64,000 nt of DNA from Chalciporus piperatus. Taxonomy: Eukaryota; Basidiomycota; Agaricomycetes; Boletales; Boletaceae. The translations under genes were made by a program, and so were the position numbers. Below the pieces are notes generated by a model, which searched no databases, was not told the DNA's origin, and saw only the letters and a program-made list of their open reading frames with translations. Shown here in pieces: positions 44,701 to 56,219 of this stretch (position 1 is its first letter; each line of letters starts with the position of its first letter). The DNA is taken from the NCBI GenBank assembly GCA_038093975.1, contig JBBPTG010000038.1:1-64000 (forward strand), given 5' to 3'.

Positions 44701-44883
44701 CTACATCACGATGACATCGTACACGCAGTCAGTGAGGAGACACACTGATCAGACGTGTGTGAACTGACGCTTCTCGAGCTCCTCGCGCTCTTTTTTGTAC
44801 TGGAAGGCTTTTGCGTAATGCTCGTTGATCGTGAAGGTATGCACGTCCGAGTCATTCGACTCCGAGTCCGAATCTGATAGCAT
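41795..44883 (-). CDS. KRI1: Ribosome biogenesis protein KRI1
   Basis: Kri1 is a nucleolar protein needed for 40S assembly, working with Krr1. The start MLSDSDSESNDSDVHTFTIN is followed by NEHYAKAFQYKKEREELE and KEKYGSDYSGSGSSDSED, the usual Kri1 opening. Then come LTIREAALVSALADAGSRSP, EEEYKAFLEREVGGDLREL, DQEFLMKYIFNRGWIDRSNR, HIPSFPRNLLSARRESTTRK and KKLKNQQKKDELARLKALRV. The C-terminal KRI1 domain reads MPTRFHYTTTTPENYGLTPA, EILLARDAELNSYVGLKKMA and PYR. Long acidic and Lys-rich stretches are normal for the family. It ends with the basic KKKRRRRHKKG tail at 41795. About ten introns are present, and the gene is tandem with the LRR gene (about 200 bp between). Confidence 0.95.
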
Positions 44884-45190
44884 GACGGCGATGGTTGTGG
44901 GTAGGGCGAGCTTGGGTCGATCAGGTTGGTTGTTTGTGTTTGTTCATTTAGCAAAGTATTATGTCATGCCAATGAAATGAGACATTCATTCTAACGAGTC
45001 CAACAGCTTCATACCTTTTACCTTCCACAAATGTCATATCCTATCTACGAGCCTGGAAGGTAATGAGACCAGGGACAACTTGATGCTTTCAACATTGAAA
45101 TCATCCATGAAGAAGATATTGAGCAATTCCACTTCCTCAGAATCTCAATGTCTCATCCGCAATCTATGAGGAAGATTTCGTTCCTCAGTG
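44884..45190. other. KRI1 upstream region
   Basis: This is the promoter side of KRI1 (minus strand). No gene was seen. A TTGTTTGTGTTTGTT tract just upstream of the start (about 44930) recurs at about 45390 at the far end of the KRI1 relic. Confidence 0.5.
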
Positions 45191-45405
45191 AGACTCTGTG
45201 AGTCAGGGACCTTGGTTCTGGACTTGGTGAATGAGAGCCAGCGTCGGCCCTCGGATCGCAAGCACTGGTCCCGACTTGTTTCGTGCACGAGCACTGAGGA
45301 CCTTTTCGTTAGTCTTCGTTTTCATTACCGGAACTTTATCCTGCGTTCTGTTCCTCTATGGCATCCACTTCGAATACATTCCGGGAAAGATTGTTTGTGT
45401 TTGTT
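45191..45405 (-). pseudogene. Decayed, internally deleted duplicate of KRI1 5' part
   Basis: DNA identity with KRI1 is visible without translation. GAGAGCCAGCGTCGGC occurs at 44268 in KRI1 and at 45233 here; GACTTGTTTCGTGCAC and AGTCTTCGTTTTC are also shared in the same order. The copy lacks exon pieces (the ALADAG...AALV part is shortened) and most of one intron (between GTGCAC and GGACCTTTTC). It ends with the TTGTTTGTGTTTGTT tract found upstream of KRI1. It is a partial duplicate placed head-to-tail just upstream of its parent and shrunk by deletions. Confidence 0.7.
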
Positions 45406-45816
45406 AGGATGACAAGGCTTTGCCTATCGTGTTGGTTGATGCCAAGGACGTACAGCTATGATAGGACAAGCGTCAACGAGCGCTGGTTGCTCAGGATCTG
45501 TTAAATATTATGGAGACCACGTCAAATCATCAACTTGCACTTGTCAGAGCACAGGAAATGTCCTGTTCGACCACTAACCCTATTTCAGGGTCGGGTGCAA
45601 CAAGTTGGCAGTGCCCCGCATCCGCCTGGTTTTCAAGCTCGAACCGCCCTTGTCACAACTCTCTCGCATAAACCTTTTGGAGCCTTTTGCCTACTTCGAA
45701 ATTCGAGGACTCGTTCGCTTGGCAAGCAGTCGTGCACCTGAACAGTCAGTCAGTCTCACGTAAGACAGACACGCGCTCTTGGCTTTCCGGTCATTTTATA
45801 GATCACGATCAAATAA
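45406..45816. other. Spacer between KRI1 relic and calpain gene
   Basis: This is the probable promoter and 5' UTR of the calpain gene starting at 45817. No gene was recognised. Confidence 0.4.
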
Positions 45817-48800
45817 ATGTCCTCGACTTCCAAGACTTTCCAAGAAGCAGAGGTAAACTTTCCGTTTGCAGGTTCGTCGTTGACCTCGTTGACGAAGCAT
45901 ACAAAACCAAGTCCATCTACAACCACGCAGCCAAATCAGAGTTCGCATCCGAATTTACGACTGCGTTCAACCTTTATCTCGAAGCGACAGACGCCTTCCT
46001 TACCCTTTCCCGCTCAGCATTCGCCTCCCCCACATTCCAGGCACAATGCAAGGCCAATGCCTCCAGAGCCATCCAGCGAGCTGAGAAAATCAAAAAGGCT
46101 AGCAAGACGCCCGGTACTCAGATAGGAGTGGTCGCCGCGCCTTTCAACTGGTTTGGACCAGGTAAATAGAGTGGAGTTGATTGGCTCTTGAGATGTCATC
46201 ACTCACGTTGTGCGTAGATCAGCAGTCTTATGTGCTTCGAAAATCGTCAATAGCCAATAATGGCCGTCATCCTCTATGGAGCGAACCTGTTCCCATCCCA
46301 CCTGACCCAGAGGCTTGGTACTCGTACGTACTTGCACCCGTGATGATAATGATGTTTTACTCATGCCTCGTGCCCACAAGTGACCCTAGCGGTCAACCCG
46401 CCATCCCCCCGTCTGTTTCAGCCAGCTCACAGAACTCCACGTGGAAAAGACTCTCATGGGGCGTTTCGAACACTGAGACCACGTCTTTACTTTTGACAGC
46501 TGCTGACATCGAGCAGAACATCATCAATGACTGTTCCGTCTGTGCTGCAGTCGCCGTTTGTGTACAGCATAATCAACAGTACAACTCAAGGGTAAGTTCC
46601 GCTCCCCTGTTCTCGTTGCTTGCTGCGCAGCGTGGTTATTGTGCGTGGTTTTCTCTCATCCATGCCATGCCATCAATTCCTTACAACTTGATGCTTTGAT
46701 GAGATCCACATACTGACCGCCTCTGCTTCAGTTGCTATCCTCGTCCTTGATGCCAGGAAATCAGCCAGGAAGATATGACCTGAGAGCATACCTCAACGGT
46801 GATTGTAGACGAGTATGTCATACGTTCTCTCTGATCGTCACATCTCAGTGATGGCTCGTGTCATCTTACAGATATGTAAGGCCCCTCCCCATGTCATTTT
46901 GATTGAGGTGTTAATGTCTTCATTTCTTATGTTGCACATTTCAAATCTACTCTCTCATGTTCATTAATGACTGTGCCTTACTTTCCCCCTGGATATGGAA
47001 ATTGGCGACCCGATTGGCCCGGAATGGCTTTGTCCCGACATCCTCGTCAACTTGAATGCGCATTCTGCCCACCCGATTTTCATGCTGACTCTCTACCGAA
47101 TTCTCAATACATGAAGCGATCGATGATCTACTTCCATTCGACGATCTGGGGCGTCCCATGGGAATCTCATCGGGCTGGAAAGGAGCAACTTGGCCTGCAC
47201 TGATTGAGAAGGCTGTATGTCGTCTTCCCTCATTGCCATCTAAAGTACCTTTGACGCCAGCACTCGTATGAACAGTATATGAAGTTAATGGGAGGTTACG
47301 ATTTTCCTGGATCGTGAGTGTCACGCCCCTTCAATTCCCGATTCACCCTTCTCAGCGTGCCGTAGGAACTCCTCTATCGATATACAGTGCGTCTGCAATC
47401 GATTTGGTTCCAATTTTCTACGGAAAATAATGCTGGTCTAGTGTATTGACAGGATGGATACCCGAGCATGTTGAATTACAAAGGTAAGGATACTCAGCAA
47501 GGGTTTCTCCAGAGGCTCTCTCTGTGCCCAGCTCTGTTGCATTTGTTACTCGTATATCCTCTGGTACTGATCGTAAACTGACAGCGCCACTTTTGAGAGG
47601 GAAAGAACCTGGGCACGAATATCCAATGGATTTCGAAAGGGTACATTCACAGTACGATCCACCGTCACACGATTGTGTTGATAAAATTTTTGATAGGTCA
47701 CTGTGTGCTAACCGTTGGCACGGATGCCAAGACGATGCTCAAAATCAAAGGTGTAAAGTTGTTGCCTACGCACAACTACGCTGTAGTGGGTGAGTCCAGC
47801 ACTTTTCTCTGTTCCCCGTTCCATACCCACCGATCTTTGTACTAGATGTTCGGGAAACAGACGGCGAACGTTGGATAACGCTGATAGACTCCAGGGTACC
47901 CGTAACTGGCCGATCCCATCCTGCGGGTGCGAACGGCGCGAGCTCGAGTGATTCCCGTAAGTATGTATTTGTTCTTCTTGAAGACACGGCTGCATTATCT
48001 TGGTAAACAGGCATGCTTGACATGCGATGGGACGATATATGCGCCACGTTTGAGGGTGTGTATGTATCTTGGGATCCAGAGTTGTTCAAGATGTGCCTTA
48101 ACTTTCATGGGTGCGTTTCTTCATTCGCTGGGTGATGGAACTGAAGGATTTTCACTCATTGGGATACAGGGTATGGAAACCACAAAATGCCGATGGAAAA
48201 GTACAAGGTGAGTTGTTTTACCGGTTTCTAGCCTCAGACGCCACTAACGACTTGCAGCATCTGTGCGCCGTCTCCGGTTGCTTTACACATGTCAGAGTAT
48301 GGCCGATGGCGGTGCTTTTCCGACGGATACGAGCAGAGATGTTTGGGTCCTACTCACGAGACATATCTCTGATACGCACAGGGGAACCGAATATGTCTCG
48401 TTGAGCGTACACGAAGACGAGGACGAGTGGAGAAATATAAGGATGAAAACGGGAGGTATGGAGGTGAAGGTAATCTCATTCGCTCGACTTGCGTGCAATG
48501 ACGTACTGAGATTTCGCAGGGTTCATACACGACCTCTTCGCACGTATTGGTGAGGACAAAACTTGGTGAGGAGCATCTAGGCTCTTCGCATGGCTCCAAC
48601 CCCGCCCCTCGAACATCGCCAGCACCTGTCCGGGTTTCGGGCGCCTTGTCCATCATCGCTAGCTACGACGGTCCGTTTGACGATGTCTACTTCACTGTGA
48701 ACGTATTCTGCGGAGCAGGCGTGCAAGTGGAATGGGACGAAGAAGCTGGCGTAAGTGATACCATCGGGCCCAGGGGCAATGGATTCAGCGCCAAGGTGCG

Positions 48801-50086
48801 TCTCCGCGTTTCGGCAACACGCTCACGCGTTCACCCACTCATCAACACGACAGGTCGAAGGAACACTCACTACCAAAAACGCAGGCGGAAACCACACTCA
48901 CCCGACCTACATGCTCAACCCTCAATGGCACCTACGTATTCACCACGACAACACCAACTTGAATGGTCACAGGAGACCTTCATCGGCCAACGGAGTTGGA
49001 TCGGGATCGTCGCCGAGGGGTTCTACGGTCGCGAGCGGAAGAGAGATGCCTGTGGTGGTGTTGAGTGCTCAAGGGCCCAGAGAAGTGCCGTTGAACGTGA
49101 CTGCTGTTTGGTCTTCGGGGGAACGTATCTTCGAGTGCGTGATTAAGCTTCGTCTGACGTCATTCATGGCTTGTGATACTTACTCTGTGTGGGGTAGACT
49201 AGCGCAGAAAGAGGTGGTTACTTCGTCTGGGGCATACACGTACGGCCGCGCGAGAGCCGCAGCAGACATGGCGCGTGAGTCCTCACATCCTCTTTGCCAT
49301 GATGGCAGTGACCGATGATTGGCGTCATGCACAGCGGGAGACTACACTGTCGTTCTTTCCGCATTCGAACCCCAAATCCACCTCGGGGCCTTCACGCTTA
49401 AGGTCGAGAGTTTACGCCGATTCGACCTCACTGCGATAACGCAGGAAGGTGCAGGGATGTACACTAGAGTCTCCAAGGGCGAGTGGTGAGTGTCGTTGTA
49501 TACTCGGTGGACTTGATTGCTTTTTCTAACTCTCCTTGCCAGGACTGCACAGACCGCCGCTGGAGGACCGAGCCATGGGCAGTATCATTTGAATCCGATA
49601 TATGAGGTCCAGATGCCCTCTGGTGCAAAGTTTGGGTGCGTCCATGTTTATCATTCATTCTCCCCTCCCTCCTTCCTCCTTCCTCCTTCCCCCTTCCCCC
49701 TTCCCCCTTCCCCCTTCCCCCTTCCCCCTTCCAAGCTCCTCTGTTTTTTCACTTCGACTAACATGGGCACCGTGTATTGTAGGGCTCGCCTACAACTTAC
49801 TTCACCCTCTCCGACCGCCTCTCTCAACATTTCCCTTTACCAAGCATCACCGTCCGCATCAAAACCCCTCTCGCTCGCTCGGCCTCTTGCATCCTCGGGC
49901 CCGTACAGCGATGCCCTCTCGGGAGCGTACATTCCGCCTCGGTCGTTGAGCGCAGGAACATACTGGCTTGTACCATCGACGTGGGCGGCAGGAGTACAGG
50001 CTTCGTTTCGATTGGTGGTTTATTGTTCTGATGTTGGATGCCTGGTATCTCCAGTGGGCTCACACACCCTGACACTCGTAGGCTAG
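45817..50086 (+). CDS. RIM13: Calpain-like cysteine protease of the Rim13/PalB type
   Basis: Rim13/PalB cleaves the transcription factor Rim101/PacC on ESCRT platforms during alkaline pH signalling. The N-terminal MIT-like domain reads SIYNHAAKSEFASEFTTAFN, LYLEATDAFLTLSRSAF and CKANASRAIQRAEKIKKASK. The catalytic core has the Cys motif IINDCSVCAAVAVC, then IDDLLPFDDLGRPMGISSGW and KAVYMKLMGGYDFPGS. The His motif is KGVKLLPTHNYAVV. C-terminal beta-sandwich domains follow (LGAFTLKVESLRRFDLT, ending GCLVSPVGSHTLTLVG at 50086). After the His motif the sequence reads WITLIDS, so the usual calpain NPW Asn is not obvious there. More than ten introns are needed. I chose the ATG at 45817 because it opens directly into the MIT region. 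Confidence 0.88.
49687..49732 (+). repeat. Intronic microsatellite (TTCCCCC)n, six perfect units
   Basis: Six exact heptamers TTCCCCC lie in an intron of the calpain gene, preceded by CCTTCCT-type pyrimidine sequence. One strand is pure pyrimidine and the other pure purine over more than 60 bases. Confidence 0.95.
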
Positions 50087-50497
50087 TATTCGATAGCTAT
50101 ATGATATACCACAACAGTGACGGTGAGTTGAACTTTGAGCAATGAAGCAAAAGTTCTACACAGTGTACAAGTCCTCGTGGCAGTTTGTGCCATATTGTAC
50201 CGCTCTCCCTCTCCCCTGCATCACATTCAAATCCGGATGAGCCAATTTTCTCTCGGCGACCGACCTCGGGCTAAACAGCAAACCCTCTTCAGGGAATACA
50301 TTTTTTCCCTGAGCAGACACCGGCTCGCATTATCTACGCGGTCTGCAGGGATGTAGACCCAGCACCAATTTGGAGGTACTGTTCGGAGGCGGGGGGTCGT
50401 GTCTAGCTGAGCGAACGCCAGAATTCGGCCAGGAGATCAAATAAGAATGGTCCAATGGAGAGTTGGTTCGTACCCTTGGTGTTGGGCCTGGTCAGGG
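50087..50497. other. Convergent intergenic region between calpain gene and RIT1
   Basis: It contains the two 3' flanks. No gene or RNA was recognised. Confidence 0.45.
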
Positions 50498-52301
50498 TTA
50501 TTTGCGAGCCACTGCACTACTCTGACTCGCTGCAATAGCTGGCGGCGAAAGAAGAAAGTCGTTTACACGCTTGAGCGTCGTGCGAGATGGATTTGCTTGT
50601 GGATAACTTGATATAATCCATTGAAGGCGAGTCTTGAGGACGTCTTTGGCTGCGGCACGTAGTACTCAGTGACTTTGCCTTGTTTGAAAGAACCCCCATG
50701 AAGGGACACGTACACAAACTGTCCCGTTCGTTTCCTTTTGGACAGACTGATCCGTCATCATGGAAACACATTGCGAGCGCAGCAACAGCGACCCCGACGC
50801 AGAGGTCGGTTCTAGTAGTGCATGCGATGCATACTTTACGTCCGTTATGGAGGTGGTGCTGGATGAACGGTAACGAGCGGGGAAGGACGACAGACAGAAA
50901 GTGGTGTCGGCCTTTCTTTCCCTCGGGAGTGTGGATGCTCAGCATCCTAGAGTCTGTTTCTGCAGGCTCCGTACTTGCCGTCGACCACTCAGAGTTCTCG
51001 GTAGTTAGACAGAGGAAAGCAATGTCTTGGAAGGCTTGTAGGAGTTCAGTGGAACGTCGCAATGAGGCCAAGGGGCATATCGAGAGGATCCCAGAAACGT
51101 GTTCGATTGGTATCGTATGAAGGGCATGTTCGGAATCATGACCGATGTTGTTGGTGGGAGTTGAGATAAGCGTACGAACGAGATCGGGAAGTTCAGACGA
51201 TGTCGCTCCCAGTATCACCTCGTAATTCTTCCAGAACATGTCCGGAGTGAGGCCCTGTGTGGGGAAGATGGAAATACTCAGCCAGTGTCGACATTGCAGG
51301 CGACAAATGGTACGAACCATGCTCCAAAGTTCGTGGTCATCTCCAGACCCTTGGATGTACGCGAACCCTGACGTACGGCGTTCCAGGCCGTCCGTTACCT
51401 GCTTGGATGCAGAGACGCAGATTATTGGATAAAATATACATCCCGGTGGTCTCGGGAAACTTGGGAATATGGTTGTGGTCGGGGTGATCCATATAGGGCG
51501 GAGTGGATAATCAAGCTTCGGTAGTTCATAGAATGAATCCTATCAAAGGGATTGAATACGTAGTTCGACACAGCCCGCAAAGCAGAAGGCCACTTACCGC
51601 GAGGTCGGAGGCCCATCGGTCGAGTCTGCGCTCGATTTGATTGTGTTCCTGCGGGCTGACGACCCCGGGGGGCGTGTACAGCGCAGTGTCCCAACTGAGC
51701 GCGTTGATCTCAGGTGATTTCTTGAGGATCGTACGATTGACGAGTGAGCACCATATTGGAACTGTTTTTGATAACGCGTCAGGTATGCGCTTCCCGGCTC
51801 GTGTTGAATCTACCAGAACGAGTCTGTTTCGTGAAACGCGTACTGAGACCGACGCGATGGATCGATGGGAGTAAAGACCTACCCGCCGTGAGAGGTTATC
51901 AAGGGAAGGAGATGGAGATTCGGTCTCCGTAGATTGAAGCTCCAGTTGTTTGTGTGACCATCCGTCGACTTGAAGTAGGCACGTTCCGTCGAGGCCTGCG
52001 ATTGTGGGCATGGTGTAGAGTTAGCACTTATGCCACCAATACTTGAACGTGGTCATACGATCTTTGGATTGGTATACCACGCGCCGCAGCGCATGTTTGC
52101 TAGGCAGATCTGGCATCAGTTGACTCAGAATCCAGAGACTGCCTAGTTAAGCTTACGCAGCAAAGGAAAATGTGGGTATTGTTCGTGGACTTGATTGACA
52201 AAAGCTGCATCTTCGGCGATGGATTGGATCCTGTTGAAGATGGACTGGGACTCCTTCCTCAGCTCTGCGAGAGCGTCCGCAGTGGCTTGCTTTAGATCCA
52301 T
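50498..52301 (-). CDS. RIT1: tRNA A64-2'-O-ribosylphosphate transferase
   Basis: Rit1 adds ribosyl phosphate to A64 of initiator tRNA-Met, which keeps it out of elongation. The start MDLKQATADALAELRKESQS is followed by FNRIQSIAEDAAFVNQVHEQ and YPHFPLL, then ANMRCGAWYTNP. The core reads GLDGTCLLQVDGWSHKQL, LVLVDSTRAGKRIPDALSKT, VPIWCSLVNR, ALYTPPGVVSPQEHNQIERR and GLTPDMFWKNYEVILGA. The C-terminal domain reads FLSVVLPRSLPFIQHHLHNG, RKVCIACTTRTDLCVGVAVA and LKTRLQWIISSYPQANPSRT. It ends AVARK at 50498 after splicing the last exon. Four or five introns are needed. The family is restricted to fungi and plants, and the motif match is strong. Confidence 0.94.
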
Positions 52302-52820
52302 GGGGGATCTACATATGCACTAGTTCAGGAACGGAGAGGATGGAAGTGAACCTCGTGGCTGATCCGCAACAAATCTCGGCCCTCGTCCAAAACGAACGTT
52401 GATCGTTCAAAATTTCAACGTTAATTCAACGTTCAAGTCCTTTGTTCGTCACGAACTGACGAATGACCCAGTACTTACATCGACCTCTTGATAAGGACGT
52501 ACATTCATGATGCGTCAATAGTGTTGTCACCGCGACGGTCAGGAATATTTCACGTAAGTTGACTTGGTCGAGACTAAGAAAATTTGAAGAAAATTCCAGC
52601 TTCTTACTTACCGCTAACCCCGGTGGTGCAAGCGGCCTATTACCCGACCGTGAGTCTGTTGTGTGAGCGTGTTTCGTCCTTCTTGGCCCATTAACTCGAC
52701 TGTTACTTACTAGCTTACATCACTTCAGCCTACAGGCTAAATCTTCCGTTCGTTACATAGTTCCTGGTTCCATCGTCGCTCTTTTTCTCCTCGTCCGCTC
52801 GTGGTGCCAAGTCACCACCT
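52302..52820. other. Divergent promoter region of RIT1 and the TM198-like gene
   Basis: Both flanking genes are transcribed away from this 519-bp stretch. Near 52390-52450 short inverted pieces around AACGTTGA/TCAACGTT recur several times (AACGAACGTTGATCGTT, TTTCAACGTTAATTCAACGTT). They may be protein-binding sites. Pyrimidine-rich leaders precede the plus-strand start. Confidence 0.5.
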
Positions 52821-54117
52821 ATGGCGGTTGCTTTCCGCCTTGCAGTCCTCCCTAATCATTCTTTCTTGTGCCTTTTGTCTCTCGTTCTCGCTACCTCGTT
52901 CATCCACCCAGTCTCCGCCGTCTCCACCTTCAACGGCCAAGCCTTCAATCGTTTACATGACCCAAATGTTGTCTTCGAAGACAATAATGGAACGACCGCC
53001 GTCTATAGCCCCATCACAGGCCAACAAATTCCCCAAGGTCTTGCCTCCGATGGAAGTGGCAGTGGTTTCTCCACGAGCGCAATCATCTGGATTGTCTTCT
53101 CGTTCGTCGTCGGTGCACCGCTGCTGTTCGTCGGCTTTCGAGGCTGGCGTGCTACCCTCGGTGCAGCCATTGGAACTGCGGCTGCCCTTGCTTGTAAGCC
53201 GTCTCCACTCGCGGCTGCATCTTGCACTCGTTAATCACAACCATATCACAGCTTGGGCTGTCTTCGTAAACACCTTGGATAACGTCGGCGTGTCGGATGT
53301 TGCTTTGACTTCCTTTGTTATCGTGCTCTTCGCAATGGGCTTTATATTAGGTCTTCTGGAAATGTCTCGCGTCGTCGGGATCCTCACCTTAGGAATTCTC
53401 GGCGGTCTGGCGATCGGTGTTCGCATTGTTCTCCTGAAAAGTGGACTGCTCATTTCAGATCCTGATGACTACTTCGTCAATTGGCTCTTGATAGGGATCT
53501 GCGGCCTTGCTGGCAGCATCCTCGTCATCTGGAAGCAGGGATATGGCGTCGTGAGTCGTCACTTGGTACGCATAAGCGCAAACCACTAACAAGTGGTCGT
53601 AGCTGAACGGATGCGCTTCCACTGGTTCATTTCTCTGTGCCCTCGGATTCGACCTTGCCATCAATCAACAGTCAGGAATGAGTCGTGGGCTCCGCTTTCT
53701 GTTTGACAGAAACCGCTATCATGTTTTGGTGCGTAAGATCCACGTTTTCTCTCGTGGTTAGTTAATCAGAGATGTCACAGGATACGATAACCAACGGTTA
53801 CACACCACCTACAACGACAGTGATCATTCTTGCAGTCTCTTTAGCTGTCACGTACGTTCTTCGTTTCTAGTTACCTCGAATCATCCAACGACATGCTCTT
53901 GCGTTTTAGGCCAGCCTTTGCCTATGCACAGTGGAAATTTTTCAAACGTCCCTTCGGCGGGACGAAATCTGAGACCTTTATTGGATCCCTTTATGAGCCG
54001 CAGGAAGTTGCTCAAGACGAGGAATCGGTTACAACTCCGCAGAAATCTATCGATGTGCCAGATACTCCAACGACCGAGAAGACATCGCCATCCGACAATG
54101 CCAAGAAGTCGAGCTGA
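52821..54117 (+). CDS. Multi-pass membrane protein, TM7S3/TM198-like domain
   Basis: MAVAFRLAVLPNHSFLCLLS is a signal peptide. A short lumenal part (FNGQAFNRLHDPNVVFEDNN) precedes the first membrane span (IIWIVFSFVVGAPLLFVGF). At least six further hydrophobic segments follow: GWRATLGAAIGTAAALA, LTSFVIVLFAMGFILGLLEM, VVGILTLGILGGLAIGVRIV, NWLLIGICGLAGSILVIW, NGCASTGSFLCALGFDLAI and TVIILAVSLAVTPAFAYAQW. The arrangement matches the TMEM198/TM7S3 domain found widely in fungi; its role there is not established. The cytosolic tail is acidic and Thr/Ser/Pro-rich and ends DNAKKSS at 54117. Five introns were inferred. Confidence 0.82.
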
Positions 54118-54894
54118 GCGGATTGGTCAGAGACGACTGCGCATGGACACACATTACTTTCTTACCGCATCGAAGGGACGCTTGGATTTCATTTGAATAG
54201 CACTTGCATTAACATCCCGGCTGCATCATGGCGCGAATTACGCGCCAAGGCCTTTAAATCAGTCATCCGTTCTTGTAGAGCTACAATAATACCTCGGACA
54301 TATAGAGCTCGGGTCGCTTTACATACCCTACAGTCAGACTATTATACCTGATATCTGAATCGATGGATACACCCATATGATTGTTTTCATCCGGACTTGA
54401 GTGAATGCTTTCCCGGACATAGGGGCTGCACGATCTGACTGTCTTTCTTGTGAGTGACCAGCGGTGGTTAGAGCGGGTATTTAGTGAGGTAATCCGAGTA
54501 GCACTTCCTCGGTTGAAAGCGTCGTCCAAGAGTCTTGTGTGCTACGGACGAGCGACTGGGATCGGTGCTAGGGCGGAAGCGACCCAATGTAGTAACTCGA
54601 TAGAAGATTCACATGTTAAAATCCGCCCAGATCGAAGAGTGATTTCCAAGGTGATGTCGTACAAAATCGGTAGGTCAGAAATCATAAGGGGGGTATCGAT
54701 TTCCGGGGCAATGTGTGACTCCTCGAAAGGATACAAGTACTGAAGACGATCTGCCCTCCCATCTCATCGACTTCCACCCCCTGGTCCTCACTCTTTCCTA
54801 CCATCGTTGATCCTTTCAACTTGGTTTTGTCAATCTTTTTGCCATACCCCTCCATCTAAACGTTCTCCTATTATTCTTGTTTTGACGTCGGACG
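54118..54894. other. Intergenic; small minus-strand ORF of doubtful value
   Basis: A minus-strand frame at 54542-54736 (MYPFEESHIAPEIDTPLMIS...) has a protein-like composition but only 64 codons, no motif and no clear splice partner. Pyrimidine-rich sequence before 54895 looks like the promoter/5' UTR of the carrier gene. Confidence 0.35.
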
Positions 54895-56219
54895 ATGTCA
54901 AGAAACGGCGAGAAGAAGCCTGTTGGGTTTGCGACACACATCACAGCTGGAGGGATCGCTGGAGCGATGGAAGCGGTGCGTACTACACCCATACATCGAC
55001 GAACGAGTTACGAACGCCATCGTTGCCCGCCAGCTATCCTGTCAACCACTCGACACCATCAAAGTCCGTATGCAGCTCTCCAGGTCTGGTAGAGCCCCAG
55101 GGGTACGTCGCATCTCCATCTCCGCCGTACAACCAACACGAACTGAGTAACCACCCGACGGCGTTAACAGACGAAACCGCGAGGCTTCATCGCGACTGGG
55201 ATCATGATCGTGAAACGGGAAACACCTCTTGCGTTGTACAAGGGCCTTGGCGCGGTCTTGTCGGGGATTGTCCCTAAAATGGCCATCCGCTTCGCGAGCT
55301 TCGAGACGTACCAAGGGTGGTTGGCGGATAAAGACACCGGGAAGACTAGCACGGGAAACATATTCATCTGTGCGTTTCGCATTTTGGTTGCCGTCGAGGG
55401 TGAGGATGGTGTTCTAAAGGGTTGCTTTTTTTCGACGAATCAGCTGGCCTCGCCGCGGGTACGAGCGAAGCAATCGCCGTGGTTTGTCCGATGGAAGTGG
55501 TGAAGATCAGATTGCAGGCTCAACAACATTCGTTGGTCGATCCGCTGGAAACGCCTCGATATCGTAATGCAGCGCATGCCGTTTACACAATCGTTCGCGA
55601 GGAAGGACTCTCGGCGCTCTATCGGGGCGTTTCCCTCACCGCGTTGCGCCAAGCCACAAACCAGGGTAAGAGTTCTTTTTTCGCGGAGAATTTGGCTGGT
55701 TTCGTCCGTGTGTTTGGCTAAAAGTATTCTACGACGGAAACGTCAGGCGCAAACTTCACGGCATACCAAGAATTGAAGAAGTTGGCCCATCGATACCAAC
55801 CTGATCTCGCCCAACTTCCGTCGTACCAGCATATGATCATCGGACTGATATCGGGGGCCATGGGGCCGTTTTCGAATGCGCCTATTGACACGATCAAAAC
55901 ACGTGAGTATTACGCCCGTAACACGTTTGACCAGTTTGTGTGATTTCTGAAGCAAAACAACTGACTGACTGGTTTCTATTGGTATAAAGGACTTCAAAAA
56001 GCGACATGGGAGCCCGAGACGACTGCATTCCAACGAATATCAATCATTGCAAAGGATATGTGGCGCAGAGAAGGTGCTAGGTCCTTCTACAAGGGTATCA
56101 CCCCTCGAGTCCTCCGCGTCGCACCTGGACAAGCCATCGTCTTCGCCGTGTATGAGAAAGTGAGAAGGAATATTGAAAAGATTAGCGTGTCACCCTCGGG
56201 GGACCACTATACCGAGTAA
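54895..56219 (+). CDS. SFC1: Mitochondrial succinate/fumarate carrier
   Basis: This inner-membrane antiporter exchanges succinate for fumarate, linking glyoxylate-cycle products to gluconeogenesis on two-carbon sources. All three mitochondrial carrier repeats are present with PxDxxK/R-type signatures: PLDTIKVRMQL, PMEVVKIRLQAQ and PIDTIKTRLQ. The distal halves of the repeats read ALYKGLGAVLSGIVPKMAIR, ALYRGVSLTALRQATNQ and SFYKGITPRVLRVAPGQAIV. RFASFETYQGWLADK and NFTAYQELKKLAHRYQPDLA fit the Sfc1 subgroup better than other carriers. The start MSRNGEKKPVGFATHITAGG leads directly into helix 1. Seven or so introns are required. The end at 56219 follows SPSGDHYTE. Confidence 0.9.

Noticed and set aside
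45824..45880. 19-base intron after MSSTSKTFQEAE in the calpain gene
   Set aside because: It is too short to splice; a longer intron ending at ACCAAG gives the correct phase into the MIT-like domain.
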